Shown here: in pieces, positions 17,490 through 26,351 of the stretch
Position numbering within the stretch: the stretch's first letter is position 1
How the letters are laid out: each line of letters starts with the position of its first letter
Source of the DNA: Lachnospiraceae bacterium A2
GTDB lineage: Bacteria > Bacillota > Clostridia > Lachnospirales > Lachnospiraceae
Direction: 5' to 3'
Length of the DNA stretch: 64,000 nucleotides
NCBI GenBank assembly: GCA_000403315.2
Contig: KE159636.1
Location: 1,394,786 to 1,458,785, forward strand
Notes under the pieces: model-generated
The model's database searches: none
What the model was told of the DNA's origin: nothing
What the model saw: the letters and a program-made list of their open reading frames with translations, nothing else
Position numbers and translations under genes: made by a program

Positions 17490-18818
17490 TTACTCCTCAG
17501 CCGCCCGCCGGTAAATCAGCAGGGAACACCCAGCCGTAACAAATTCCGAAAAGCAGAAAGCGCCCCACACCCCGTCTGCCCCAACAAACCTGCTGAAGCA
17601 GAAGGCCGCCGGTATAATTACCACCACATACCGGAGCAGGGAGATAATCAGGGCTGGCGTCCCTTTCCCAAGCCCTTCCAACGCCCCGGAACTGGTGACG
17701 GAAACCGCGGATACAAGGAACCCAAGGCTGATGGTATGCAGGGCGGAAACCCCAATCTGGATGGTTTCCGGGTTGGAAGTGAACAGCCCGAACAACTGCT
17801 TTGGGATTGCCCAGGAGAGCAGGGTGCCTGTCAGCATGACGCCCATAATTAAGCCAAGGGAGGTGCGGTAAATTTCCCGGACGCGCCCGTGCTCCCCGGC
17901 TCCATAGTTGTAGCCCATCAGGGGGCGGATGCCCTGGATAATGCCGTTGGCAGTCAGGTAAATAAAAGTCTGCAGCTTGTAGTAAACCCCCAGCACCAGC
18001 ACGTAAGCCCCTGAAAATGCGGAAAGGATGCCGTTCAAAACAGATATCAGAAGGGAAGGCAGCGCCATGGTAAGCGTGGCGCTAATCCCGATGGAATACA
18101 TCCGCTTAATGACTTCTTTGCTGGGTTTCCAAGCGTCCCGGCTGATTTTTACTGGGATGGGCTTTAAGAAATAAAACAATAGGTACACAGCCAGTGAAAA
18201 GCACTGCCCAATGCCTGTGGCGTAGGCTGCGCCTGCTATGCCCATGGCAGGGAACGGCCCAATGCCGAAAATCATCAGCGGGTCTAAAATAATATTTGTA
18301 ATAAACCCGCACATCATGCAGAGCATGGTAACCTGCATCCTGCCTACGGACTGGAAAATTTTTTCAAAGGAAAGCCCCAGCGTAATGAACACGGCAAAAA
18401 GGAAAGCCCTGTTTGCGTAAGCCAGCGCAAGGCTTATCACTGTTTCATCGGAAGAAAACATCTTTAAAAATGCTGGCATCCCCACGATGCATAATATTGT
18501 CAGGACAATGCCGTGGAGGAAATTAAGGAGCATCCCCTGGGTAGCCGCTTCATCTGCCTGTTTCTGTTTCCCTGCGCCAAGGTAAAATGCGGCGGCCGCA
18601 TTAATGCCGATGGCAAAGCCAATTGCAATGGCGTTGATAAAATTCTGCACCGGGAATACAAGGGCAAGAGCCGTCATGGCGTCCTCGCTCAGCTTTGCCA
18701 CAAAGTAACTGTCCACAATGTTGTATAAGGAATTTACCGCCATGGAAATTACCATGGGGAGCGACATGGACAGCACCAGCGGAAGTATTTTTTGTTCTTT
18801 CATAAATGTCTGATCCAT
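17490..18818 (-). CDS. MATE-family efflux transporter
   Basis: Multidrug and toxin extrusion pump that exports organic cations using Na+ or H+. 442 residues with twelve predicted membrane segments in two similar halves; the first begins 'LSMSLPMVISMAVNSLYNIV' followed by 'DSYFVA', a typical MATE start. ATG 18818 has 'AAGGAGG' seven bases upstream, so an open frame running 53 codons further is discarded. Convergent with gatB, 12 bases between stops and no clear terminator there. Substrate unknown. Confidence 0.92.
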   Translation of the reverse strand: MDQTFMKEQKILPLVLSMSLPMVISMAVNSLYNIVDSYFVAKLSEDAMTALALVFPVQNFINAIAIGFAIGINAAAAFYLGAGKQKQADEAATQGMLLNFLHGIVLTILCIVGMPAFLKMFSSDETVISLALAYANRAFLFAVFITLGLSFEKIFQSVGRMQVTMLCMMCGFITNIILDPLMIFGIGPFPAMGIAGAAYATGIGQCFSLAVYLLFYFLKPIPVKISRDAWKPSKEVIKRMYSIGISATLTMALPSLLISVLNGILSAFSGAYVLVLGVYYKLQTFIYLTANGIIQGIRPLMGYNYGAGEHGRVREIYRTSLGLIMGVMLTGTLLSWAIPKQLFGLFTSNPETIQIGVSALHTISLGFLVSAVSVTSSGALEGLGKGTPALIISLLRYVVVIIPAAFCFSRFVGADGVWGAFCFSEFVTAGCSLLIYRRAAEE

Positions 18819-18955
18819 AAAAAACCTCCTTTTGTTAAATAGTATGCTACCGTGTATTTCCAAGATAAAAAAGAATGCGCACAGCGCATTCTCCGCGCGC
18901 GAGCGGATTGCACAGCAATAAATTTCCTCTCCGCGAGCTGCGCATAATTGTTTTT

Positions 18956-19015
18956 CTCTTATAGGAAATCCATGCACTTTAGTACTTCACAGTAACACGG
19001 TATTTCCTATAAGAG
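18956..19015. repeat. Perfect 14-bp inverted repeat
   Basis: CTCTTATAGGAAAT (18956-18969) and ATTTCCTATAAGAG (19002-19015) match exactly around a 32-base spacer. It lies between genes on the minus strand and has no T tract. A fragment of the arm, TTTCCTATAAG, recurs at 21275-21285 upstream of the chemoreceptor gene, so this is likely a dispersed intergenic repeat. Confidence 0.65.
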
Positions 19016-19057
19016 AACAAAGTGGGCAAGCCCATTTCAACCCCGCCGCAGTGCGAT

Positions 19058-19092
19058 AAAAAAACCACACAATTACAACTGTAATTGTGTGG
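19058..19092 (-). terminator. Intrinsic terminator of the acetyltransferase gene
   Basis: On the minus strand CCACACAATTAC pairs with GTAATTGTGTGG (loop of four) and is followed by seven T. It lies downstream of the acetyltransferase gene and upstream of the MATE gene. Confidence 0.8.
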
Positions 19093-19140
19093 CGAAAAAA
19101 GATTACTCTTGAAAAATCCACGCCCAACTGGGTTTTATAG

Positions 19141-19212
19141 TACTGGTGTATACGTGTTTGAAGATTGTGAAATACATCTGCAGAAAGTATTTTCAAACAC
19201 GCTATACCAGTA
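19141..19212. repeat. 72-bp foldback with IS5-like ends
   Basis: TACTGGTGTATACGTGTTTG on the left and its near complement on the right (ending TATACCAGTA) fold back on each other. The inner core CGTGTTTGAA ... TTTTCAAACACG matches the terminal inverted repeat of the IS at 3897-4771 (AGCGTGTTTGAAAA), suggesting a miniature element mobilised by that IS family. Confidence 0.6.
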
Positions 19213-19282
19213 TGGCATATTTTTGGAAAATTGTCAAATAGAAATTTACACTGCGGGGCAAAAGGATAAGCAGCGCCCGTTT

Positions 19283-19789
19283 CTATAGCCTGGTTTCATA
19301 CCCGTATTCATGGAAGCAGCAGGTTTCGTCAATTACCTCATGGAATACGCCTTCTGCCTGCCGGAACCCACTTTTTACATATAACCGGGAGGCAGGGATA
19401 TTGAAGTCCACGACAAAGAGCCGCAAATATTCTGCCCCCAGGGATTTTGCAGTTTTTTTTGCCAGTGCCAGCATGGCGCCGCCGAACCCTTGCCTTGCAT
19501 ACTTGGGGTTTACGCCAAAACGGTCCATGTAAAGGGGCTTCCCGCAAGGGTTTTCCCATGCTATGCTGGATCCGCCGGGGTGGGAGCTGCACAGGGCAAA
19601 TGCAGAAACAATTTTCCGCTGTTCTTCCAGAAGGTAAAGCTGCTGGCGTTCAATGTCTGCTTTGAAAAATTCACAGGGGTAAATATCGTCCCAGATGGGG
19701 AGATGGTTTTTGTACATTTCCCGTATAATTTCCCGGTAGGTTTCCTGGAGCAGCGGCAAATCCTGCATAGTGGCTAATCGAAAGTCCAT
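19283..19789 (-). CDS. GNAT-family N-acetyltransferase
   Basis: Transfers an acetyl group from acetyl-CoA to an amine. 168 residues from ATG 19789 with 'GGAGGAAAAAC' directly before it. The acetyl-CoA loop is in 'YARQGFGGAMLALAKKTAKS' (R/Q-x-x-G-x-G/A form), and the last strands read 'LRLFVVDFNIPASRLYVKSG' followed by 'FRQAEG', as in the RimI-like branch. The substrate is not evident. Followed by a strong terminator. Confidence 0.88.
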   Translation of the reverse strand: MDFRLATMQDLPLLQETYREIIREMYKNHLPIWDDIYPCEFFKADIERQQLYLLEEQRKIVSAFALCSSHPGGSSIAWENPCGKPLYMDRFGVNPKYARQGFGGAMLALAKKTAKSLGAEYLRLFVVDFNIPASRLYVKSGFRQAEGVFHEVIDETCCFHEYGYETRL

Positions 19790-20013
19790 GTTTTTCCTCC
19801 TGCCAAATATTGTTTTTCTTTTCCTGGAATCAATCATACCATACCGGGAAAGAGCCTGCAACTGTTTGGTACGATGAATTGCAAAATGGGGAAACTCAAA
19901 GCATATTTGCCTTGCAATGGCATTTATCCGAGGATATAATAGGGATAGCAAAATAGAAGGAAGCCGCTATGGGAATGGGGGCAGAATTTGAAAACAGGAC
20001 AGGAGAGTGGGAA

Positions 20014-20742
20014 ATGAACGAAATTTTAGAATCGCTGTATAGGAGGAAGTCTGTCCGTGCATTCACGGAGGAACAAATTTCACCAGAGGACCGGGAAGCT
20101 ATTTTACAGGCGGCCCTGCAGGCGCCTTCCGCGGGCTGCCAGTTATTGTATACCATCCTTGACATTACGGACCAGGGAAAAAAAGAAAAGCTGGCTGAGC
20201 TCTGCGACCACCAGCCATTTATCGCAAAAGCCAAGCTGGCGCTGGTATTCTGCGCAGACTGCCGGAAATGGCTTTCCTTTTACCGGGAAGCTGGGCTTAG
20301 CCCAAGGGAGCCCGGTGCAGGGGATTTGCTGCTGGCAGTAGAGGACGCGGTAATTGCGGCGCAAAATTCCGTGACGGCGGCTGAGAGCCTTGGGATTGGC
20401 TCCTGCTATATCGGGGATGTGATGGAACATGCCGAGGAGATGAAGGGGCTCCTTTCGCTCCCGGCCTATGTGTACCCAGCCTGTATGCTGGTATTTGGGC
20501 ATCCTACCGGGCAGCAGAAGGAGCGGAGGAAGCCGGAGCGGTTTTGCATTTCTGATATCGTCTGTGAAAATACATACCAGGACAAAACCAGCGATGGGAT
20601 CCGTGAAATGTTTGCCGGGAAAACAGGGGCGCAGAGTTTTGAAGCGTGGATGGAAGCATTTTGGAAAAGGAAATATGAGTCGGAATTTTCCAATGAGATG
20701 AACCGCTCCATGGAAGTGTATTTAAAAGAGTTCCAGAAATAG
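20014..20742 (+). CDS. Nitroreductase-family oxidoreductase
   Basis: FMN-dependent NAD(P)H oxidoreductase fold: 'LYRRKSVRAFTEEQISPED' supplies the basic FMN-binding residues near the N-terminus, 'QAPSAGCQLLYTILDITD' the second FMN contact, and 'AAESLGIGSCYIGDV' the third. 242 residues from ATG 20014, eight bases after 'AGGAG'; an in-frame ATG at 19969 also exists. The natural substrate is unknown. Confidence 0.88.
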   Translation: MNEILESLYRRKSVRAFTEEQISPEDREAILQAALQAPSAGCQLLYTILDITDQGKKEKLAELCDHQPFIAKAKLALVFCADCRKWLSFYREAGLSPREPGAGDLLLAVEDAVIAAQNSVTAAESLGIGSCYIGDVMEHAEEMKGLLSLPAYVYPACMLVFGHPTGQQKERRKPERFCISDIVCENTYQDKTSDGIREMFAGKTGAQSFEAWMEAFWKRKYESEFSNEMNRSMEVYLKEFQK

Positions 20743-20801
20743 TGGGATGGGGCAGGCGGCTGGGATGGCTGCCAGAGGATGGTGTGAAGGAGAATCAGCA
20801 A

Positions 20802-21266
20802 ATGAAAAAATTTATTACCGGCGTACTGGTAATTGTATGGATGGCAGTTATCTTTGCATTTTCCGCACAGGATGCAACAGAATCTTCCCGGACCAGCCAG
20901 TCCGTGTCTTACCGGATTGCCAAATGGCAGGACCGTTTCTTCCATCAGGGGAAAACGGAGGAAGAACTCTTGCAGCAGGCGGAAGGGATGCAGCTTATCA
21001 TCCGCAAAGGCGCCCATATGAGCGAGTATGCACTGCTGGCAATGCTCTTAGGCGTCCATTTGGGCTGTTACCCGTTCCCAAAATGGAAGGCGTTCCTGCT
21101 GGCATTTGGGATTACGGTGTGCTACGCGGCTTCCGACGAGTTCCACCAGGTCTTTGTGCCGGGCCGGGCTGGCCGGCTGACGGATGTTGGCATTGACAGC
21201 ATAGGGGGCTTGGCTGGCAGCTTGGCAGTATTTTTATTTGATAGGAAAGGCCATGCGAAAGCGTGA
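20802..21266 (+). CDS. VanZ-family membrane protein
   Basis: 154 residues, with an N-terminal membrane segment ('FITGVLVIVWMAVIFAFSAQ') followed by the family signature 'SAQDATESSRTSQS', then 'RKGAHMSEYALLAMLLGV' and 'CYAASDEFHQVFVPGRAGRL' with 'DVGIDSIGG', all diagnostic for VanZ-like proteins. VanZ gives low teicoplanin resistance in enterococci; most homologues have no known role. ATG 20802 has 'AAGGAG' nine bases upstream. Confidence 0.9.
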   Translation: MKKFITGVLVIVWMAVIFAFSAQDATESSRTSQSVSYRIAKWQDRFFHQGKTEEELLQQAEGMQLIIRKGAHMSEYALLAMLLGVHLGCYPFPKWKAFLLAFGITVCYAASDEFHQVFVPGRAGRLTDVGIDSIGGLAGSLAVFLFDRKGHAKA

Positions 21267-21365
21267 AAATATCTTTCCTATAAGGATTAGGGTGAAAAGG
21301 CCTTTGGCGCTACGCTCATACCATATATTGTTATTATAAATCCATACAGGGAGGGAATTATTTCA

Positions 21366-22868
21366 ATGAGTTCTGGAAAGAAAGAGTACAACAGGGAAAA
21401 ATCGGCCAACCAGTTTGTCCTTATGATTATGACGGTTATCGACACTTTTTTGTTTGCAGGGTACATTAATGATTACCGGCAGGGGAATATCGGGTTTCAG
21501 TTTATGCTTTCGGTAGTCCTGACGGTAGTGGTTACCCTTGGGACATCTTATGCTGTATTTTTCAGGAAAAAGGATACCGAAAAGTTTAAATACGTTTCCG
21601 TGGCGGGCTATATGGCGGTGTATGCCCTTGCAGTTTTTGGCGCTAAGAATGACCTGGTATTCGTTATGGTGTTCCCGCTGACTGTGATTTATATTTTATA
21701 CTACAATTATAAAGTAATTCTGGGGATTGCCCTGGCTTTTGGCGCCATCAACATGGCTGACCTGGTGTACGTCGTTGCTATCTTAAAGCATATGCATTCC
21801 GGGAAAGAGTGGGACACCGCGTCCATGCTGCTGCAGGGCGCGTCCGTGCTGGTGTACTTGGCTGTGCTCTGCGGTACCACAAAGCTGTCCAACAAGAATA
21901 ATGATTTGCGGATTGCAAGCCTGAACGAAGAAAAGGAAAAGAGCGCAGGGCTCCTTAGGGATGTGCTGGAGGTGGTTTCCGTTGTCCGCCAGAATTCTGC
22001 ACAGGCGGAAGAATACATCCAGATTTTGGGGCAGAATATAGCTTCCGCTTCATCTGCCTTGGGGGATATCTCCGAGGGGAACAGCCATAATACAGAAAAT
22101 ATCGGGAAACAGACGGTAATGACTGGAAATATCCAGAATATGATTTTGGAAACCAAACAAATGTCAGATGAAATGCTGGAATTGTCCAAACAGTCTGCAA
22201 ATGCAGTCCGGGAAGGGCAGAATTTTGCCGAAAATTTGCAGAGGCAGTCGGAAAAGACAAGGGAAGCCAACGGGCAGGTGGCGGATTCTGTTACCAGCCT
22301 GATACAAAATGCAAAAGCCGTGGAGGAGATCACAGAGCAGATTTTTTCCATTTCCAGCCAGACAAACCTGCTGGCCTTAAATGCATCCATAGAAAGCGCA
22401 CGGGCAGGGGAAGCAGGCAGGGGCTTTGCTGTGGTAGCTGACGAAATACGGACGCTGGCTGATGAAACCCGGAAACTGACGGAAATGATACAGAACATTG
22501 TAACGGAGCTAAGGCAGAATGCAGGGACAGCCAAGGCCACGGTGGACAACGTGTTGGATGTCACCCATGAGGAGCGCAAGTTAATCCGCAGCACCATGCA
22601 GCAGTTCACCAGCATTGGGGAGAAAATGGACGGGCTGAATTGGGATGTGCAGGAAATCTATGGGAAGATTGAGGAAATCCTTACTTCAAACCAGGCCATT
22701 GTGGACAGCATTAACCAGATTTCTGCCGTCAGCCAGGAAGTATTTGCCAGCACCCAGCAGGCGGTGGAGCTTGGGGAGGATACGAACCAGCAGGCGCAGC
22801 AGGTGCGGGAGTGCATGGAGGAACTGAAACGGACCGTGGATTCTGTCGGCCGGTACGCGGCAGAGTGA
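21366..22868 (+). CDS. Methyl-accepting chemotaxis protein
   Basis: 500 residues. The N-terminal 185 residues carry about six hydrophobic segments ('[20 protein letters not shown]' onward) instead of a periplasmic sensor, so the receptor probably senses within or at the membrane. The signalling domain is complete, with the hairpin tip '[20 protein letters not shown]' followed by '[17 protein letters not shown]'. No HAMP domain is obvious. No CheW-type genes lie nearby. It ends before the regulator operon at 23027. Confidence 0.92.
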   Translation: MSSGKKEYNREKSANQFVLMIMTVIDTFLFAGYINDYRQGNIGFQFMLSVVLTVVVTLGTSYAVFFRKKDTEKFKYVSVAGYMAVYALAVFGAKNDLVFVMVFPLTVIYILYYNYKVILGIALAFGAINMADLVYVVAILKHMHSGKEWDTASMLLQGASVLVYLAVLCGTTKLSNKNNDLRIASLNEEKEKSAGLLRDVLEVVSVVRQNSAQAEEYIQILGQNIASASSALGDISEGNSHNTENIGKQTVMTGNIQNMILETKQMSDEMLELSKQSANAVREGQNFAENLQRQSEKTREANGQVADSVTSLIQNAKAVEEITEQIFSISSQTNLLALNASIESARAGEAGRGFAVVADEIRTLADETRKLTEMIQNIVTELRQNAGTAKATVDNVLDVTHEERKLIRSTMQQFTSIGEKMDGLNWDVQEIYGKIEEILTSNQAIVDSINQISAVSQEVFASTQQAVELGEDTNQQAQQVRECMEELKRTVDSVGRYAAE

Positions 22869-22889
22869 GGGTGTGCGGGGCCTGTTTTT

Positions 22890-22940
22890 ACATTTTCCTT
22901 ACATTTCCCTGAACATTTTCCTAAAAGTTTCTGGTATAAT
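22890..22940 (+). promoter_or_regulatory. Two-component operon promoter with three direct repeats
   Basis: ACATTTTCC at 22890-22898, ACATTTCCC at 22901-22909 and ACATTTTCC at 22913-22921 recur every 11-12 bases; TATAAT at 22935-22940 lies with the weak -35 region (22912-22917) covered by the last copy. OmpR-type regulators bind such one-turn direct repeats, so autoregulation by the product of the next gene is likely. Confidence 0.65.
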
Positions 22941-23026
22941 AGATTCTGGCAGGGTATGGGCTGCAGCGCTGACAGGCGCAGATTCCATAACGGGTGGAAG
23001 GACAAAAGAAAAGGATAAGACAGGCC

Positions 23027-23689
23027 ATGATAAAAATTTTAATTGTAGAAGACGATGCCAATATCGCAAAGCTGGTAGAAGCCACCGTAGCCATTGGCGG
23101 CTATGAAGGGGTAGTCTGCACCAATGGCGCCGAAGCCTTTGAGAAGATAGAGCATGAGAATTTTGATTTGATTTTATTAGACGTGATGCTGCCGGATATG
23201 AGCGGCTTTGAAATTATGCAAAAGCGCACCAACACGGATTCCCCAGTTATTTTCATTACCGCCAAGCAGGAGCTGACGGACAAGGTGCGGGGGCTGCGGC
23301 TGGGGGCGGAAGATTATATTGTAAAGCCTTTTGAAGCCATGGAGCTGCTGGCGCGGATTGAGGTTATCCTGCGCCGGGTGAAGCGGACGGAGAATAAGTA
23401 TTCTTATGGGAACATTTCCGTCAATGTGGAAGAACACACCTGCAAATGCAATGGGGAGGAGGTTTACCTGACCCCCAAGGAATTTGAGGTGCTTGTATTT
23501 TTCATCCAGCACAAGGATGTGGCGATTTCCCGGGACCGTCTGCTGGCGGCAGTCTGGGGATTTGAGTATGAAGGGGAAACAAGGACCATTGACATCCATA
23601 TCCAGCAGCTTAGGAAGAAGCTGAACTTAAAAGAAAAGCTGGTGACAATCCCCAAGCTGGGATACCGGCTGGAAAGCGCAAAAGAATAA
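23027..23689 (+). CDS. OmpR-family response regulator
   Basis: Receiver domain (1-118) with phospho-acceptor Asp52 in 'LILLDVMLPDMSG', acidic pair 'EDD' at 8-10, and Lys in 'FITAKQELTDKV'. C-terminal winged helix (about 130-220) with 'LTPKEFEVLVFFIQHKD' and 'TRTIDIHIQQLRKKL'. ATG 23027 gives 220 aa, normal for the family. Cognate kinase gene follows after 48 bases. Confidence 0.95.
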   Translation: MIKILIVEDDANIAKLVEATVAIGGYEGVVCTNGAEAFEKIEHENFDLILLDVMLPDMSGFEIMQKRTNTDSPVIFITAKQELTDKVRGLRLGAEDYIVKPFEAMELLARIEVILRRVKRTENKYSYGNISVNVEEHTCKCNGEEVYLTPKEFEVLVFFIQHKDVAISRDRLLAAVWGFEYEGETRTIDIHIQQLRKKLNLKEKLVTIPKLGYRLESAKE

Positions 23690-23737
23690 GGGCTTTCCGC
23701 CCGCCTGGAAGCGAAATGAAAGGAATGGACCATTGCT

Positions 23738-25162
23738 ATGAAATTATGGCAGAAAATTTTCCTGTATACTTTGATACTGGTGATGCTTGCAGTAAGCATG
23801 ACCAGTATTTTGTTGCTGAAAAACAGTTTTTCCTTTGCACTAAACCAGAAAAAACAGAGCGTATACAGCGAGCACGAATTTTTAGTAACCAGCTTTAAGA
23901 GCATGATGGTAACGGAGCGGCTGAAAGAAAACGCCATTGTGCTGGAGGAAAAAACGCTGAAAAAATTTATGGAGGACACTTTTGGGAAAAATGCCGAGGG
24001 CAATGGGATTCTCTTTTGCAATACCAACAACGAGCAGGTCTACAGCAACCGGGAAATTTTTGTGCCCACCGGGCTTTTGGAGGCGGTAAAGGAAACCGGG
24101 AAAAGCTACATGCAGGTGGACGGCTACCAGCTTTACATGGCGTCTGCAGAGAGCATGGAAGGCAAGACGTACTATGTGGTGACGGAAAATGACATTTCCG
24201 ATGTAATGGAAATCCATGAAAACATGCTGTGGCAGATTCAGGTTATCAGCATGGCATGCGCTGTTTTGATTGCGCTGATTTTGCTTGTGGTGGTAAAAAT
24301 GCTGCTGCACCCCCTGAAAAAAATCAACGAAGGGACAAGGAGCATTGCCCAGGGCAATTACCAGGAACGGATCCCGGAACGGGGGCATGACGAGTTTACC
24401 GAGCTTGCCCGGAATATGAACCGGATGGCGGAATCGGTGGAAACAAATGTGCGGGCCTTGGAGCATGTGGCAGAGGACCGGAAACATTTCATTGACAACC
24501 TTTCCCATGAAATGAAAACGCCCCTTACTTCTATTTTAGGGTTTTCCGATTTGCTGCAGATCCAAAAGGACATTACGGAGGAAAGCAGGATTGAGTACGC
24601 TGGGATTATCAAGTCCGAAGCCACCCGCATGAGGACCCTTTCCGGGAAGCTGATGGAACTGATTACTGTTGGGGAAACCAACCTGGACTGGAAAGAGGAA
24701 GATATGCAGGTGCTGTTTGGGGAGATCGGGGTTTCCCTGCAGGTAGTTACGGCAAAAAAAGGCATAGCCCTGTCCTGCAGCTCCCAGAAGGGGAGCCTGT
24801 GGGTGGACCGGGAACTGTTCAAGTCTTTGCTGTACAATTTAGTGGACAATGCAATCAAGGCGTCCAGGGCAGGCAGCAGGATCCAGGTAGAGGGGCGTTT
24901 TGGGGAAGGGCAGTTCCTGGTTGAAGTATTGGACCAGGGGGTAGGCATCCCTGTGGAAGAAATTGATAAAATCACCCAGGCATTTTATATGGTAGATAAA
25001 GCAAGGAGCCGTGCCGACGGGGGCGCAGGCCTCGGGCTTGCCCTGTGCAAGGAGATTGTATCCCTCCACCAGGGGACGATGAAATTTGAAAGCCGGCAGG
25101 GGGAAGGGACGCGGGTATTGATTTCCATGAAAGGGGGATGCAGGGATGCAGAAGATGCATAG
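23738..25162 (+). CDS. Sensor histidine kinase
   Basis: 474 residues: membrane segment 1 (about 7-27), extracellular sensor of about 140 residues, membrane segment 2 (about 168-190), HAMP (about 190-245), dimerisation domain with phospho-acceptor His257 in 'NLSHEMKTPLTS', and ATPase domain with N box 'NLVDNAIKAS', G1 'DQGVGIP' and G2 'GGAGLGLALC'. It phosphorylates the preceding regulator. The stop lies 17 bases inside the following gene, so translation is coupled. Confidence 0.95.
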   Translation: MKLWQKIFLYTLILVMLAVSMTSILLLKNSFSFALNQKKQSVYSEHEFLVTSFKSMMVTERLKENAIVLEEKTLKKFMEDTFGKNAEGNGILFCNTNNEQVYSNREIFVPTGLLEAVKETGKSYMQVDGYQLYMASAESMEGKTYYVVTENDISDVMEIHENMLWQIQVISMACAVLIALILLVVVKMLLHPLKKINEGTRSIAQGNYQERIPERGHDEFTELARNMNRMAESVETNVRALEHVAEDRKHFIDNLSHEMKTPLTSILGFSDLLQIQKDITEESRIEYAGIIKSEATRMRTLSGKLMELITVGETNLDWKEEDMQVLFGEIGVSLQVVTAKKGIALSCSSQKGSLWVDRELFKSLLYNLVDNAIKASRAGSRIQVEGRFGEGQFLVEVLDQGVGIPVEEIDKITQAFYMVDKARSRADGGAGLGLALCKEIVSLHQGTMKFESRQGEGTRVLISMKGGCRDAEDA

Positions 25163-26246
25163 GGAACAGCAAATTGGACGGAATACAGAAAGGAACGCAG
25201 ACAGGCTGAAATCCATGCTTTTAACGCTGCTGTGCGCTATAGTGATCTTGGGGGTTGGATATGGGGTGATTGTGGAAAGCGGGAAGAAGATCCTGGAAAA
25301 AGAGCGGTCGCTGGAGGAAACTGTTTATGAAAATACCAGCTCCAATATTTTTTATGGGAAAATTGACGAGGATATTGAACTGTTCCCATGGAATTATTTC
25401 CCGGAAGGTCAGGAGGCAGGGAATTCGGAGGAAATTCCCCGGTTCTTAATTATGATGGAATGGAACTGGGATACGGATGCGGAAATGAGCCGGGCGCAGG
25501 ACCAATACCTGTATGGGATGATTGGATGGCAGGCCGGCGTTTCTGCGGAAAAAGTTGCTGCCTGGTATAGCAGGAACCAAAAGAATATTATGGGAAACAT
25601 GGTCCAGGTGGAAAATTCCCCGGTAGGTTCCATGTTTTTTTACCAGGATAATCTCAGGTTGGGGAAGAAGCAGTACCAGGTACGGGTAGCCAGCGGCTAT
25701 TGGAATATTGTCAGCTTTACCTGCATGGAGAACCGGGAAGGGCAGGAGCGCGACCGGAAGGCGTGGGAAGCAGGGAAGGACAAGCTGGTAGGGATGCTGG
25801 AAACCTCCGAGGACAGGCTGGAGGAATATTTTTCTTATATGATGCGTCTGAGCAGCTATGAAACAGTGATCCTTTATGACCAGAAAAGTGGGGAATATAT
25901 CAGTACTTACCTGACTGGCCTGCGCTGGCTGGAAGGGATCCTGCAAAAGAAGAAGCATGTGTTTTATTATGTCCCGGAGAATGACAAGCGGGCAGTCCTG
26001 CGCTGGCTGGAAGTATTGGAAAATGAGGAAACGGAATACAGCAGCCAGAAGCTGGCAGGGGAGGGCAATGCTGCTGCGGATTATATCCTGGAGAGCCTAG
26101 AACAGGCGCAGCCAAGTTTTTCCTACCAGATTGTGGAATTAAAGGATGTGATTTTACTGCTGATGCAGGGGGAACAGACCCTTGGGCTGTATTACGACCC
26201 CATTGGGCAGAAATTTTGCGGTTTTAATTATTTTTATGAATATTAA
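25146..26246 (+). CDS. Unknown membrane-anchored partner of the kinase
   Basis: Not recognised. 366 residues: a short cytoplasmic head, one membrane segment ('LLTLLCAIVILGVGYGVIVE', about 26-45) and a large extracellular part with many aromatic residues and no repeats or Cys pairs. The start overlaps the kinase gene by 17 bases, so it is probably made with it and may modulate its sensing, by analogy with accessory proteins of other kinases; that is inference. It does not resemble an enzyme with visible catalytic motifs. Confidence 0.65.
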   Translation: MQKMHREQQIGRNTERNADRLKSMLLTLLCAIVILGVGYGVIVESGKKILEKERSLEETVYENTSSNIFYGKIDEDIELFPWNYFPEGQEAGNSEEIPRFLIMMEWNWDTDAEMSRAQDQYLYGMIGWQAGVSAEKVAAWYSRNQKNIMGNMVQVENSPVGSMFFYQDNLRLGKKQYQVRVASGYWNIVSFTCMENREGQERDRKAWEAGKDKLVGMLETSEDRLEEYFSYMMRLSSYETVILYDQKSGEYISTYLTGLRWLEGILQKKKHVFYYVPENDKRAVLRWLEVLENEETEYSSQKLAGEGNAAADYILESLEQAQPSFSYQIVELKDVILLLMQGEQTLGLYYDPIGQKFCGFNYFYEY

Positions 26247-26272
26247 ATTTTTCGAAAGCATGGGAAAAACAG

Positions 26273-26301
26273 TTGTGCTATTGGGTGCGCTGGCTTATAA
26301 T
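26273..26301 (+). promoter_or_regulatory. Promoter of the ClpX-like gene
   Basis: TTGTGC (26273-26278), 17 bases, TATAAT (26296-26301). This gives the ClpX-like gene and probably the protease genes behind it a start separate from the two-component operon. Confidence 0.6.
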
Positions 26302-26351
26302 AATACCATGTTCCAGATGATAAATTTCGGAAGGGAAGAGGAGATTTCAAA

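Larger units (their letters stand above)
18819..19282. other. Repeat-rich intergenic region
   Basis: No coding sequence was found. It holds several palindromes (GAATGCGC/GCGCATTC near 18872-18891, the 14-bp inverted repeat at 18956-19015, a minus-strand terminator and a foldback element at 19141-19212) and a 21-base unit at 19018-19038 that recurs inverted at 36101-36121 with one mismatch. Confidence 0.6.

Noticed and set aside
18819..18977. 53-codon N-terminal extension of the MATE gene
   Set aside because: No ribosome site and Cys/Arg-rich noise from the repeats; the ATG at 18818 has a strong site.
21267..21365. Riboswitch before the chemoreceptor (c-di-GMP type)
   Set aside because: No conserved aptamer core could be found.
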